Positions 15,616 to 23,884 of a DNA stretch of 64,000 bases are shown piece after piece. The position numbers and the translations under genes were made by a program. Below the pieces are notes generated by a model. The model was not told where the DNA came from. It did not search any database and was given only the letters and a program-made list of their open reading frames with translations. The DNA comes from an uncultured Oscillibacter sp. Lineage in GTDB: Bacteria > Bacillota > Clostridia > Oscillospirales > Oscillospiraceae. The stretch's first letter is position 1, and each line of letters begins with the position of its first letter. The stretch is taken from the NCBI GenBank assembly GCA_910587705.1, contig CAJUMX010000015.1:1-64000 (forward strand). Reading direction: 5' to 3'.

Positions 15616-16566
15616 ATGCCCCCGGTAACAGATGAACGGCTGGCGGAGCTGACGGACCGCCTGGAGAATGGGATCAAGGAGCTGTATGCCAGCGGGCACT
15701 ATGCCGAATACCTTGCCGCCATGTCCAAATTTCATCATTACAGTTTCGGAAACGCGCTGTTGATCCTGCTGCAATGTCCCACCGCTACCAGCGTGGCCGG
15801 ATACAACGACTGGAAGAAAAAGTTTGGGCGGCAGGTCAAGCGGTACGAGAAGGGCATCCAGATTCTCGCGCCCTGCCATTTTACTTACCTTGTGGAGTAT
15901 GAAAAGAGGGACCCGGACACCGGACGGACGCTATACGGGCCGGACGGCAAGCCGCTGACAGAGAAGCGGAGGGAGACCGCCACCCGCTTTCGGATTGCCA
16001 CTGTATTTGACGTAAGCCAGACAGAGGGCCGGGAGTTGCCCAGCCTCGTCTCCGAATTGAGCGGGGAGGTTCCAGATTTTGAGAATGTATACGCCCGCCT
16101 CGCCGCCCTGTGCCCCCTTCCCGTGGAGCTGGGGCCTGTTCCCGGAACAGCCAAGGGCTACGCCAGCTTTGCGGAAAACCGCGTTGTGGTCCGCTCCGGC
16201 ATGAGCCAAGTCCAGACCATCAAGACGCTGATCCATGAGACTGCCCATGCCAATCTCCACCCCCCGGACTTCCTGTCGGAGAATCCCAAGCCAAGGCAGG
16301 AAAAGGAGGTGGAGGCGGAGAGCGTGGCCTATGTCGTCTGCCAGCACTTTGGCATTGATACCTCTGATTACTCCCTGGGCTATGTGGCCGGGTGGAGCCG
16401 GGGGAAGGAGCTGGCGGAGCTGAAAGCCTCTCTGGACGTGATCCATTCCACCGCCGGGGAGATCATCAACGCCATCCAGCCGCCTCCGCCGGAGCTGACG
16501 AAGGACGAGCCGTCCCAGGAACACCAGCGGAGAGCTAGTTATCGAAAATCCAGGAAAAGGAAGTGA
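15616..16566 (+). CDS. ArdC-like antirestriction/metallopeptidase protein
   Basis: 316 residues. The N-terminal half (1-135) is the ArdC-type ssDNA-binding domain (HYSFGNALLILLQCP, VAGYNDWKKKFGRQVKRYEKGIQILAP split over this region, VFDVSQTEG). The C-terminal half is an ImmA/IrrE-like zinc peptidase with HETAH (near 212-216) and the third-ligand motif EAESVAYVVCQHFG. Such LtrC/ArdC proteins coat the incoming single strand and protect it from restriction. RBS AAGAAGGTGA. It is co-directional with the whole block 11.3-18.3 kb. Confidence 0.85.
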   Translation: MPPVTDERLAELTDRLENGIKELYASGHYAEYLAAMSKFHHYSFGNALLILLQCPTATSVAGYNDWKKKFGRQVKRYEKGIQILAPCHFTYLVEYEKRDPDTGRTLYGPDGKPLTEKRRETATRFRIATVFDVSQTEGRELPSLVSELSGEVPDFENVYARLAALCPLPVELGPVPGTAKGYASFAENRVVVRSGMSQVQTIKTLIHETAHANLHPPDFLSENPKPRQEKEVEAESVAYVVCQHFGIDTSDYSLGYVAGWSRGKELAELKASLDVIHSTAGEIINAIQPPPPELTKDEPSQEHQRRASYRKSRKRK

Positions 16567-16570
16567 CAGA

Positions 16571-17395
16571 TTGAACGACTACGAGGAACGAAAACAGGCC
16601 CGGATCGACCGCCTCCACGAAAAAGCGGACAAGGCCCGCGCCGACAGCCATTCCTTATACAAGCAGTCCACCGATATGGCGTCCGCCATCCCGTTTGGAC
16701 AACCTGTCCACAACGCCGCCGACCGGCGCTACCGGGACAAGATCGGCAAAAAAATGGACCAGTCTATTGCCGCCTCGGATAAGGCGGACTACTACGAGCG
16801 CAGAGCAGAAGCGGCGGAGAACAACACAGCCATTTCCTCCGATGACCCGGAGGCCCTTGCCAAGCTGAAGGAGAAGCTGGAAAGCCTGCAAATTTCCCAG
16901 ACCCGTATGAAGCAGATCAACGCCTACTACAAGAAAAACGGCACCTGCCGGGGCTTTCACGGCCTGTCTGACGAGCTGGCGGATAAGCTGGTGGAGGATA
17001 TGCGGCACCACCCCTGGGACAAGCGGCCTTTTGCCGCTTACGCCCTGGCAAATAACAATCAGAATATCAACACCGTCAAAAAGCGTATCGCACGGCTTAC
17101 CGAGGCAAAGGAGCTGGGCTATCAGGGCTGGGAGTTTGACGGCGGCAGGGTTGTTGCCAACGCCGATGTGAACCGGCTGCAAATCTTCTTTGATGAGATT
17201 CCCGATGAAGAAGTCCGCAAGGAGCTGAAAGGCCGGGGCTTCAAATGGGCGCAGAGCGTGGGCGCATGGCAGCGGCAGCTAACGGACAACGCCATCTATG
17301 CCGCCAGCCGCGTCAAGGCGATCCAGCCCTCCGATGGCTCCGATCCCATCAAAATCCAGCCTAAGCGGCCCCCCAAAACCGGCCCGCAACATTAA
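16571..17395 (+). CDS. DUF3560 protein
   Basis: 274 residues from a TTG at 16571. The N-terminal half is coiled-coil-like and Ala/Lys/Glu-rich with NDYEERKQARIDRLHEKADK, AIPFGQPVH and KADYYERRAEAAE, the hallmark of DUF3560. The C-terminal half has GRGFKWAQSVGAWQRQLTDNA, a segment also seen in large mobile-element proteins. Function unknown; it is a regular member of ICE accessory blocks. It starts 2 bp after the ArdC-like stop, suggesting coupled translation. Confidence 0.82.
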   Translation: MNDYEERKQARIDRLHEKADKARADSHSLYKQSTDMASAIPFGQPVHNAADRRYRDKIGKKMDQSIAASDKADYYERRAEAAENNTAISSDDPEALAKLKEKLESLQISQTRMKQINAYYKKNGTCRGFHGLSDELADKLVEDMRHHPWDKRPFAAYALANNNQNINTVKKRIARLTEAKELGYQGWEFDGGRVVANADVNRLQIFFDEIPDEEVRKELKGRGFKWAQSVGAWQRQLTDNAIYAASRVKAIQPSDGSDPIKIQPKRPPKTGPQH

Positions 17396-17408
17396 GGAGG
17401 AAAGCAAA

Positions 17409-17771
17409 ATGGAGAATCCCAACATCATCCCGGAGCGTATGCGAGAGATCGAGATTTTCGGCGTCCCCGCGCTGTTCACCAGCAAGGCCATTCCCCCGGA
17501 GGCCGTCTACCCCGGTATGTTCCGCTACGAGCTGCAAACCGGGGACGGCCAGCGCCCCCACCGTCTGGCGGAGGGGCCGGGCGGCAAGTTCCTGGGCACC
17601 GTCCTGACCCCGGTTCCCGTTCCCATGGAGGGCCAGCGGGAGATCGGGCCGGGAGAGCTGTCCCTGGACACCGGAGCCGGGTACTATACCCCCTCCGAGT
17701 TTGAGGAAAAGTACCTGTCCCCGGACTATGATCCCGCCACGCGGAAGGAACGGTATGGAAAAGAAGGTTGA
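17409..17771 (+). CDS. LPD28-like domain protein
   Basis: 120 residues from ATG 17409 (AAGGAGG, 8 bp). Contains MREIEIFGVPALFTSKAIPP followed by EAVYPGMFRYELQ, the pattern of large polyvalent protein-associated domain 28, then TPSEFEEKYLSPDYDP near the end. No enzymatic motif is seen. It overlaps the next gene by 17 bp. Confidence 0.75.
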   Translation: MENPNIIPERMREIEIFGVPALFTSKAIPPEAVYPGMFRYELQTGDGQRPHRLAEGPGGKFLGTVLTPVPVPMEGQREIGPGELSLDTGAGYYTPSEFEEKYLSPDYDPATRKERYGKEG

Positions 17772-18348
17772 TATGATTCCCTTCCTGGAAGGTGTCGTAG
17801 AGGAAAACACTGTGAGCTATCAGTCGGACCTCAAATATGATGAACGCATTTTGCAGGCCGCCATGCTGGAAGTCCGCCAGGAGGACCGTACCTTTCTCTG
17901 GATGAGCCGTCCCTGCGGAACACGCTGCCTCCTGGAACGGGAGGTTTTTTTGCGGGAAACGACGGCGCACACCACTTGGACGCACTATGACTACGATGCC
18001 GAACATATCAAAGCCTTCCGCGTCATTGTGGCTCCGGGGCGGCCCGGCGCTTTTGTGCTGGGGAAAATCCAGCCCTTGAACTATGGCGAACAGGTCCAGC
18101 GCGTCAAGCAAAACGCCCTCCATGTTGAGGCCGTGGAAATGACCTTTCAGGATGATAAAGCCTATACGCTGCCCTTTGAGGAGTACCGCGGACAATTCCG
18201 GGAACTGCTGGCGGAGCATGGCAAGCTCCAGACGATTCGTTATCTGCCGGAAAATGAAAACGAACTGTCCTGCGTCCTCCAGGCGGAGCGGGCCATTTCC
18301 GCCGCGAAAAAACGGGCCCGCCGTCCCCGGAAACCGCAGACCCGGTAG
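17755..18348 (+). CDS. ICE-associated protein of unknown function
   Basis: 197 residues from ATG 17755 (GGAAGGAA upstream, inside the LPD28 gene). Sequence MEKKVDMIPFLEGVVEENTV, then HYDYDAEHIKAFRVIV and EEYRGQFRELLAEHG; basic tail KKRARRPRKPQTR. I do not recognise a domain. It is the last gene of the block before the transfer-origin region and is followed by hairpins. Confidence 0.7.
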   Translation: MEKKVDMIPFLEGVVEENTVSYQSDLKYDERILQAAMLEVRQEDRTFLWMSRPCGTRCLLEREVFLRETTAHTTWTHYDYDAEHIKAFRVIVAPGRPGAFVLGKIQPLNYGEQVQRVKQNALHVEAVEMTFQDDKAYTLPFEEYRGQFRELLAEHGKLQTIRYLPENENELSCVLQAERAISAAKKRARRPRKPQTR

Positions 18349-18360
18349 CCCGCCCCCGCA

Positions 18361-18442
18361 CAGCGCCGCTTGCGGCGCTGCTTTAGCAAGTATGTCATCT
18401 GTTAAACACAGATGACCCTTGTTAGGGGCTGACCGCCCCTAA
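18361..18442. other. candidate origin of transfer region
   Basis: Three hairpins lie in 82 bp just upstream of mobC: 18361-18380 (CAGCGCCGC/GCGGCGCTG), 18394-18416 (GTCATCTG/CAGATGAC) and 18422-18442 (TTAGGGGC/GCCCCTAA). They are followed by AATACCCCAC and the palindromic repeats. Position next to mobC-relaxase and stacked inverted repeats are typical of oriT. The first hairpin may also terminate the upstream operon. The nick site is not identified. Confidence 0.5.
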
Positions 18443-18461
18443 TACCCCACGAATCAATGCG

Positions 18462-18569
18462 TCTCACCGTGAGACGCGAAACGAGGCGGCGGAGAACCGC
18501 GCCGCCCATTCAAAATAAATCCCACCGTGGGACGCAAATCCACCCCCCAAAATAAATCCCACGGTGAGA
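18462..18569. repeat. three copies of the ICE 13-bp palindrome upstream of mobC
   Basis: Cores at 18462-18474 (within the perfect palindrome GCGTCTCACCGTGAGACGC), 18520-18532 and 18557-18569. The last is separated from the mobC RBS by about 6 bp. Confidence 0.9.
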
Positions 18570-18591
18570 CGCAAATGGAAAGGAAGATGCC

Positions 18592-18900
18592 ATGCGAAAA
18601 CGGGAACATTTCATTGGCCTCTGGCTGGATGACAGGGAGTACAGCCACCTCTTGAAGCAATGCTCCGTCTCCGGCCTGAGTACCAGCGCCCTGATCCGGC
18701 ACAGCGTCATGGGGGTTCAAGTTCTTCCCCGTCCGCCCGACACCTATGCCGCCCTGCTCCGGGAGCTGTCCGCCATCGGCAACAACGCCAACCAAATTGC
18801 GTATTGGGCCAACGCGCAGCGCAGTATTTCCGAAAAGGACATTCGGGAGGCCGCCGCCCTGGTCCGTGAGGCGTGGCGGCTGGTGAAAGAGGCGCTGTAA
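18592..18900 (+). CDS. mobC: MobC-like relaxosome accessory protein
   Basis: 102 residues from ATG 18592 (GGAAAGGAAG). N-terminal ribbon-helix-helix-like part (RKREHFIGLWLDDREYSHLL, SGLSTSALIRHSVMG) and the MobC signature AIGNNANQIAYWANAQ, ending with helices IREAAALVREAWRLVKEAL. MobC proteins bind oriT and help the relaxase nick. The stop codon overlaps the relaxase start (TAATG). Confidence 0.88.
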   Translation: MRKREHFIGLWLDDREYSHLLKQCSVSGLSTSALIRHSVMGVQVLPRPPDTYAALLRELSAIGNNANQIAYWANAQRSISEKDIREAAALVREAWRLVKEAL

Positions 18901-20222
18901 TGGCCTACGACAAGATCATTATCATTCACAGTCGCTTGGATCATTGTCTGGATTACACGCTGAACGAGGAAAAGACCGATTTGAGAAACGCCTTGGATTA
19001 CGGCATGAATCCGGCGAAGGCCCGTCTTGTGACGGGGATCAACTGCGATGCGGAGAACGCCCACAGGGAGATGCAAGCCACCAAGCGCCGCTGGGACAAG
19101 CGGGGCGGGATTTTGGGCTATCACATCGTCCACTCGTTTGTCCCCGGCGAAGTGACGCCGGAGGAGGCCCACGAGGCCGGAGTGGAGTTCGCCCGCCGCC
19201 TGCTGGGGGACCGCTACGAGGCCGTTGTCTCCACCCATACGGACCGGAATCACCTGCATTGTCATATCGTGTTCAACTCCGTCTCCTTCATGGACGGGAA
19301 GAAGTACCGCAGCGACTTTGAGAGCTATTTTGATACCCTGCGGGAAACCTCCAACGCCGTCAGCTGGGAACGGGGCCTCTCCGTTATCGAGCCAGAGGGC
19401 CGCGGAAAGCACTACGCCGAGTGGAACGCCGAGCGGACAGGCAAAGCTACCATTTCCGGCCTTGTGCGGCAGGACATTGACGCCGCCATCCGGGAGAGCT
19501 TTACCTTTGAATCCTTCCTGGCGGCCCTGCGGCGGCAGGGCTATACCATTAAATATGGCGAGAATGTCAAGCACACTGCCATTACGCCGCCGGGAGGCAA
19601 ACGGGCCTTCCGTCTGGACAGCCTGGGAGACGGGTACACCGAGGCGGACATTCGGTTGCGGCTGGCCGCTGTTCGGAACGGTGAGATTTCGGTTTCTCCC
19701 GCCCCGCCAATGTCTCCCATCATCCCCAAGCGATACCGGGTCCTCCGTGGGAACATCCGCCAGCGGCCCCGGAAGAAGCTCTGGGGGTTCCGGGCCCTGT
19801 ATGTGTACTATTTATATCTCCTGGGCGGTCCCCGCCGGAGACAGCGCCGCCCGCCTCCATTCTCCGTTCGGGCGGAAGTGGCGAGGCTCCATCAGTACCA
19901 GCGGCAGTTTTCCCTTCTGCAAAAATACGGCATAGACAGCGACACCCAGCTTTCCACGCTGGAGGACGCGCTGCAAGCCCAAATTGACGCCCTGACGGAC
20001 AGCCGGAAGGAACTGTACGGTCAGAGGCAGGCGGGCTGGGACGTGGAGGCGGAGATCGCCGCCGTCAACGGAGAACTCCGCCAGTTCCGCCGGGAGCTGA
20101 AAACCTGCGGCAGAATTGAGGCGGATATTCCCCGCGTCCGCCAGCAGGTCCAGCTTTGCCGGGAACAGCAGACCCACGCGCCGGAGAAAGACCGGAGAAT
20201 CAAGAAATTTGAAAGGAAGTGA
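18900..20222 (+). CDS. relaxase/mobilization nuclease
   Basis: 440 residues from ATG 18900, overlapping mobC. The catalytic N-terminal region has a Tyr near residue 16-21 region (LDHCLDYTL), KRRWDKRGGILGYHIVHSF, and the metal-binding motif HTDRNHLHCHIVFNSV. A middle domain carries YGENVKHTAITPPGGKRAFR, and the C-terminal 120 residues are Arg/Gln-rich and helical. The enzyme should nick oriT and lead the strand to the VirD4 channel. It is a MOBP-type relaxase similar to those of Tn1549-like elements. Confidence 0.9.
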   Translation: MAYDKIIIIHSRLDHCLDYTLNEEKTDLRNALDYGMNPAKARLVTGINCDAENAHREMQATKRRWDKRGGILGYHIVHSFVPGEVTPEEAHEAGVEFARRLLGDRYEAVVSTHTDRNHLHCHIVFNSVSFMDGKKYRSDFESYFDTLRETSNAVSWERGLSVIEPEGRGKHYAEWNAERTGKATISGLVRQDIDAAIRESFTFESFLAALRRQGYTIKYGENVKHTAITPPGGKRAFRLDSLGDGYTEADIRLRLAAVRNGEISVSPAPPMSPIIPKRYRVLRGNIRQRPRKKLWGFRALYVYYLYLLGGPRRRQRRPPPFSVRAEVARLHQYQRQFSLLQKYGIDSDTQLSTLEDALQAQIDALTDSRKELYGQRQAGWDVEAEIAAVNGELRQFRRELKTCGRIEADIPRVRQQVQLCREQQTHAPEKDRRIKKFERK

Positions 20223-20226
20223 GCGA

Positions 20227-20808
20227 ATGGACGTAAGCGCCGAGGCCGCCGATCTGGTGGTCAAGGAGGGCATCCAAGCGACAGAGAGCGCCGTGAAGCT
20301 GGCAGGAGCCGGTTTGAAAAATGTGGCGGCGCTGCTGCTGGCCTTGCAGCGCCAGGATAACAAGGTCATCGGCAAGACCACCGCCAAGCGGCTGGCCCGG
20401 GACCCGGCCCCCGCCGAGGTCATCCCCTTGAAAAAAGAGGATATGCGCCAGTTTAAGAAGCTGGCGAAGGAGTACGGTATTTTGTATTTCTTCGCACAGA
20501 AAAAGGGCAACGAGAGCGGTTATATCAACGTGGTTTCCAATCAGAACTACGCCGCCCAGCTCAACGCCGTCATGATCGCCCTGGGCTATCCCATCCCCCA
20601 GCAGACCCAGGAGGGCGAACCGCCAAAAAAAGCGAAAGCCCCTGCTCCACAAGAGAGGTCCTCGCCCGAGCGCGGGAGTGGCTTGAATCCCTCCCCGATG
20701 ACCGGGCCGGATATTGAGATGAAGGAATCCGTGAGGGCGAGACTGGAGGGGCTGCGGGCTATGGCGGAGAGCCGTTCCAGAGAAAAAACCAGAGACAAAA
20801 CGAGATAA
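20227..20808 (+). CDS. PcfB-like (DUF3801) relaxosome adaptor
   Basis: 193 residues from ATG 20227. MDVSAEAADLVVKEGIQATE, AGLKNVAALLLALQRQDNKV and FKKLAKEYGILYFFAQKKG match the DUF3801/PcfB family, which in pCF10 links the relaxase-DNA complex to the VirD4-type coupling protein. The C-terminal 60 residues are charged and disordered. It follows the relaxase by 4 bp. Confidence 0.83.
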   Translation: MDVSAEAADLVVKEGIQATESAVKLAGAGLKNVAALLLALQRQDNKVIGKTTAKRLARDPAPAEVIPLKKEDMRQFKKLAKEYGILYFFAQKKGNESGYINVVSNQNYAAQLNAVMIALGYPIPQQTQEGEPPKKAKAPAPQERSSPERGSGLNPSPMTGPDIEMKESVRARLEGLRAMAESRSREKTRDKTR

Positions 20809-20823
20809 GGAGGAATTATTTTT

Positions 20824-21702
20824 ATGCCGAGCATCAGCGATATTCTCAAGGGCAAGGCCACGCGAGACGAGGCCAGGACCGCGGAGCTCCGGGCCGAGCG
20901 GGAAAACCTCTCCCTCATGCGGGACGGGGCCCTGGAGGAGATCACCACCAAGCCGGACCGTTACCGGCAGTACCTCACCTTGCAGGCGGACAACATCCGG
21001 TGCAGCGTGGGCAACGTGGCGTTGACCATGGTGCAGCTCCCGGAGGCCACCAGGATCGGCACCACGGACTTCTGGCACGACCAGGGCCGGTATGTTCTGG
21101 ACGAGGCCATGAACAGCGGCGCGAAGGTGTACGTTCCCCCCAGGGACCCCAAGCGCCGGGGGTATTATATGGGCAACTATTACGATGTGAGCCAGACCAG
21201 CGGCAAGCCGCTGCGGGAGCCGGAGGCCCTCACGGACAAGAGCCCCCGGATGATGGCGGCCCTCACCGCCCTTATGGAACAGTCCCCCGTGGCGCTGGCG
21301 GAGGACAAGGAGATTTCCTCCCCCGCCTTCTACGATGAGGCCAGCTACACCATCTACATCAACCCGGACCAGAAGCCGTCGGCGGTGTTCGCCGCGCTTG
21401 CCACGGAGATCGCCTATGCCCGCGCCCATGAGCGGGGCTACAACAAGGGCTTCAAGCGGGAGCTTTACAAGCTGGACGCGGAGAGCGTGGGCTACATGGT
21501 ATGCCGCCGCTTCGGGGTGGAGTGCAGTCCCCCGGACGCCCGTTTTGTGGCTGCTCTCTATGACGGCTATCCCGCGGTCAACCGGGGGGAGGCTCTGGAA
21601 CAGGTCAGAGGTACGGCCCGGAAGATCGGGGACGGCCTGGACCAGAGTTTGAACCCCCGCCAGCAGGAGCGGAAAACGTCCCGCCAGTACGGGAGACGAT
21701 AA
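20824..21702 (+). CDS. ArdC-related protein with a degenerate peptidase site
   Basis: 292 residues, ATG 20824 with AAGGAGG. The N-terminal part (RCSVGNVALTMVQLPEATRI, GAKVYVPPRDPKRRGYYMGN, YYDVSQTSGKPL) follows the ArdC-type ssDNA-binding fold. The C-terminal part aligns by eye with the ImmA/IrrE peptidase of the ArdC-like gene at 15616. Where that has HETAH this has TEIAYARAH, while the later AESVGYMVCRRFG motif is kept. The zinc site therefore looks lost. Probably a non-catalytic DNA-protection or relaxosome protein; function is inferred. Confidence 0.65.
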   Translation: MPSISDILKGKATRDEARTAELRAERENLSLMRDGALEEITTKPDRYRQYLTLQADNIRCSVGNVALTMVQLPEATRIGTTDFWHDQGRYVLDEAMNSGAKVYVPPRDPKRRGYYMGNYYDVSQTSGKPLREPEALTDKSPRMMAALTALMEQSPVALAEDKEISSPAFYDEASYTIYINPDQKPSAVFAALATEIAYARAHERGYNKGFKRELYKLDAESVGYMVCRRFGVECSPPDARFVAALYDGYPAVNRGEALEQVRGTARKIGDGLDQSLNPRQQERKTSRQYGRR

Positions 21703-21739
21703 GGCCGCAATATCCGGGTGTGTTCCCCCATGGGAGGGT

Positions 21740-21957
21740 ACGCCGCCGGTCCCTGTCCGTCAAGGCCGGACGATTGCTGACGCAATCGCCCGCGAGCCGG
21801 CCAGTTTGAGAACTGGCCGGACCTTGACAGACAGCGCCCGCCGGCGTTTTTGGTAATCAAGGGGAACACACCCCCAAAGCCGCCTGACGGCGGCTTTGTC
21901 TATCCTGGGAAGTGGTTCTTCCCCTTCCGGCCAGGGGGACCAACGGTCCCCCTGGCC
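21740..21957 (+). other. strongly structured non-coding segment (branched fold plus two hairpins)
   Basis: An outer stem (21740-21745 with 21842-21847) and a 13-bp stem with one mismatch (21753-21765 with 21822-21834) enclose two perfect hairpins, 21771-21788 and 21797-21820. This gives a cloverleaf-like fold ending in TTTTT. Two more perfect hairpins follow, 21876-21897 and 21929-21957 (13-bp arms). It could be a single-strand origin, an RNA, or stacked terminators between the transfer and surface-protein operons. Confidence 0.7.
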
Positions 21958-21987
21958 TACCCTAAATTAAAATTGGAGGTTTTGCGA

Positions 21988-22929
21988 ATGAAGCGAACAT
22001 GGAGGCGCCTTGCCCCCGCCCTGGCCGCGCTGGTGCTGATACTGGCGCTGTGCCCCGCAGCCCTGGCCGCCGGGCCGGAGAACGACCCAGCGGCGAATAT
22101 CATGCCTGCCGCGCAAGCGGCAGCTCCCAGCGCCGTCTATCCCGCTGAGGTACGGGAGACCGAGGAAAACGGCGTCCATCGAATCGAGAAGGTCTACTAT
22201 CTGACCCGCAGGGACGACCTCGCCGCCATCCCCACCGGGGACTTTGAGCGGGAGGGCCGGACGTACACCCTGCTGGACGTGCTGAAAAACGACCAGAGCG
22301 AGACGGACAGCAAGGATCACATTGAGGTGGTCACGGTAAACAGCTCCACGGACAACATGACGGAGATCATCCAGCAGCTGGAGCCCGCCCTGGAAGTCAC
22401 CACCGAGGACGGCTATTCCGGCGTCCTTTCCCCGGATTATCCCGGCATCCAGGTGGAGGCGGCGGGCTACAAGACCAGTTCCCGCACCGTCACCGCCTCC
22501 CGGAGCTATCCCAATCTCTCCGACGCCGACGCGTCCCTGATCCCCAAGACCATTTCGGACGGCGGGCGGACACTGACCCTGGCGGACGTGCAGTGGCAGG
22601 AGGCCGGAGGCTATTACAACGCCTCCGCCACCTACTCCGGCACCGCCACGGGAAAGTACGCCACCGGCTACACCGTCAAGGTGGAATACAAAGGGGACGT
22701 CACCAGAACCCGCAGCGACAGCGTGATCTATACCGCCGTTTTTGCGTCTCACGGTGAGACGCAATTCCAGCCGGACGCCGCAGGAACAGACGGCGCGGAG
22801 CTGGCGGAGGGCGGCGGCGTGAGCAAGGCCGTCCTGCTGATCCCCCTGGCGGCGCTGCTGGGAGCCGCTGGTTTTGGAGGCTGGAAACTGACGAAATACT
22901 ACAAGAACAAGAAAAGGGGGTATGTGTAA
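21988..22929 (+). CDS. secreted, membrane-anchored surface protein of the ICE
   Basis: 313 residues from ATG 21988 (TTGGAGG). A signal peptide (1-29, APALAALVLILALCPAALAA) and a C-terminal membrane helix (about 281-302, KAVLLIPLAALLGAAGFGGW) end in a basic tail KYYKNKKRGYV. The external part has no domain I can name. A copy of the 13-bp palindrome lies inside the coding sequence and encodes part of FASHGETQF just before the acidic linker. The stop overlaps the sortase start (TAATG). Confidence 0.75.
   Translation: MKRTWRRLAPALAALVLILALCPAALAAGPENDPAANIMPAAQAAAPSAVYPAEVRETEENGVHRIEKVYYLTRRDDLAAIPTGDFEREGRTYTLLDVLKNDQSETDSKDHIEVVTVNSSTDNMTEIIQQLEPALEVTTEDGYSGVLSPDYPGIQVEAAGYKTSSRTVTASRSYPNLSDADASLIPKTISDGGRTLTLADVQWQEAGGYYNASATYSGTATGKYATGYTVKVEYKGDVTRTRSDSVIYTAVFASHGETQFQPDAAGTDGAELAEGGGVSKAVLLIPLAALLGAAGFGGWKLTKYYKNKKRGYV
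22747..22759. repeat. 13-bp palindrome inside a coding sequence
   Basis: TCTCACGGTGAGA within GCGTCTCACGGTGAGACGC, in frame near the C-terminal linker of the surface protein gene. It is the only copy inside a gene. Confidence 0.9.
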
Positions 22930-23771
22930 TGAAAAAACGCTTGATCACGCTGCTGGCCGCCTGCTGTCTGCTGGCGGCTCTCTCTGTCTCTGCCTGTGCC
23001 CTGGAATATACCTTTGACAGCCCCTCCACCGGGGACTTCGGAACGCCCACCAGCGCCGGTGACATCATCCGGGAGCGGGAGAATCCCAACACAGACAAGA
23101 GCAAAAACAGCGCCCTGATCCCGCCCGGCTTTGGGACGCCGACCAGTTATCTCCCCAATTCCGGCGAGTTCCTGACACCCAACCTTGCGGCGGACGGGCC
23201 GCTGAACAGTCCTTCCCTCATGGTCTCCGCTGGCGGGGCCAACACCTCCGGCGGGGCCGTGGTCCTGCCCGGACCCGTGGGATCTGTTTCCAGTACCCCG
23301 CCCTCCTTCTCCGCGTCCACCTCGCTTGACAGCGCCGGGGGCGGTTCCTCCGGTGGCAGCTATACGGAGGTGACTTCCGACAGCTATTACAGCAACGGCA
23401 GCCTGGGTACGCTGAAAATCCCTGCCATTGACTTGACAGTGAAAATCTACCAGGGCACCGGCAGCGACACGCTGAAAAAGGGAGCAGGCCATTTCACCAA
23501 CACCAGCATTTGGAATGGCAACGTCTCCCTCGCGGCCCACAACCGGGGGGCCAACAGCTACTTCGGAGAAATCCACACCCTGGAGAACGGGGACCGGATC
23601 ACCCTGACCACCAAGGAGGGAACCCGGACGTATGCCGTCACCAGCGTTGCCAAGATCAGCGAGACGGATAACTCCATGCTGGAATCCACCAGCGAGAACT
23701 GCATCACCCTGTTTACCTGCGTTCGGGACCAGAGGGAATACCGCTGGTGTGTCCGCGCGGTAGAAAACTAA
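22929..23771 (+). CDS. sortase
   Basis: 280 residues. Signal/anchor segment at the N-terminus (LITLLAACCLLAALSVSACA), a Gly/Ser/Pro-rich stalk (about 30-140), and a sortase domain with the catalytic His in LAAHNRGANSYFGEI. The Cys lies in ITLFTCVRDQREYRWCVRA, which also supplies the Arg. The LFTC in place of the usual TLxTC is a variation. It should cleave a sorting motif on the neighbouring surface proteins at the cell surface; the likely client is the LPRTG-ending adhesin at 24700. Confidence 0.88.
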   Translation: MKKRLITLLAACCLLAALSVSACALEYTFDSPSTGDFGTPTSAGDIIRERENPNTDKSKNSALIPPGFGTPTSYLPNSGEFLTPNLAADGPLNSPSLMVSAGGANTSGGAVVLPGPVGSVSSTPPSFSASTSLDSAGGGSSGGSYTEVTSDSYYSNGSLGTLKIPAIDLTVKIYQGTGSDTLKKGAGHFTNTSIWNGNVSLAAHNRGANSYFGEIHTLENGDRITLTTKEGTRTYAVTSVAKISETDNSMLESTSENCITLFTCVRDQREYRWCVRAVEN

Positions 23772-23778
23772 AAATGAA

Positions 23779-23791
23779 TCCCACCGTGAGA
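23779..23791. repeat. 13-bp palindrome after the sortase stop codon
   Basis: TCCCACCGTGAGA, 7 bp past the sortase stop codon and 20 bp upstream of a -35 element. Confidence 0.88.
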
Positions 23792-23811
23792 TCAATTTGA
23801 CAGGCGAATTT

Positions 23812-23840
23812 TTGACGCTTTTCCACATTTTTGGTACAAT
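23812..23840 (+). promoter_or_regulatory. promoter of the CAP-domain gene
   Basis: TTGACG (23812-23817), 17 bp, TACAAT (23835-23840). The sequence TTTGACGCTTTTC around the -35 is shared exactly with the promoter at 47309. Confidence 0.78.
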
Positions 23841-23884
23841 ATTAGTAAGGAAACCCACTAAAAAATCAACAGGAGGTATCAAAA

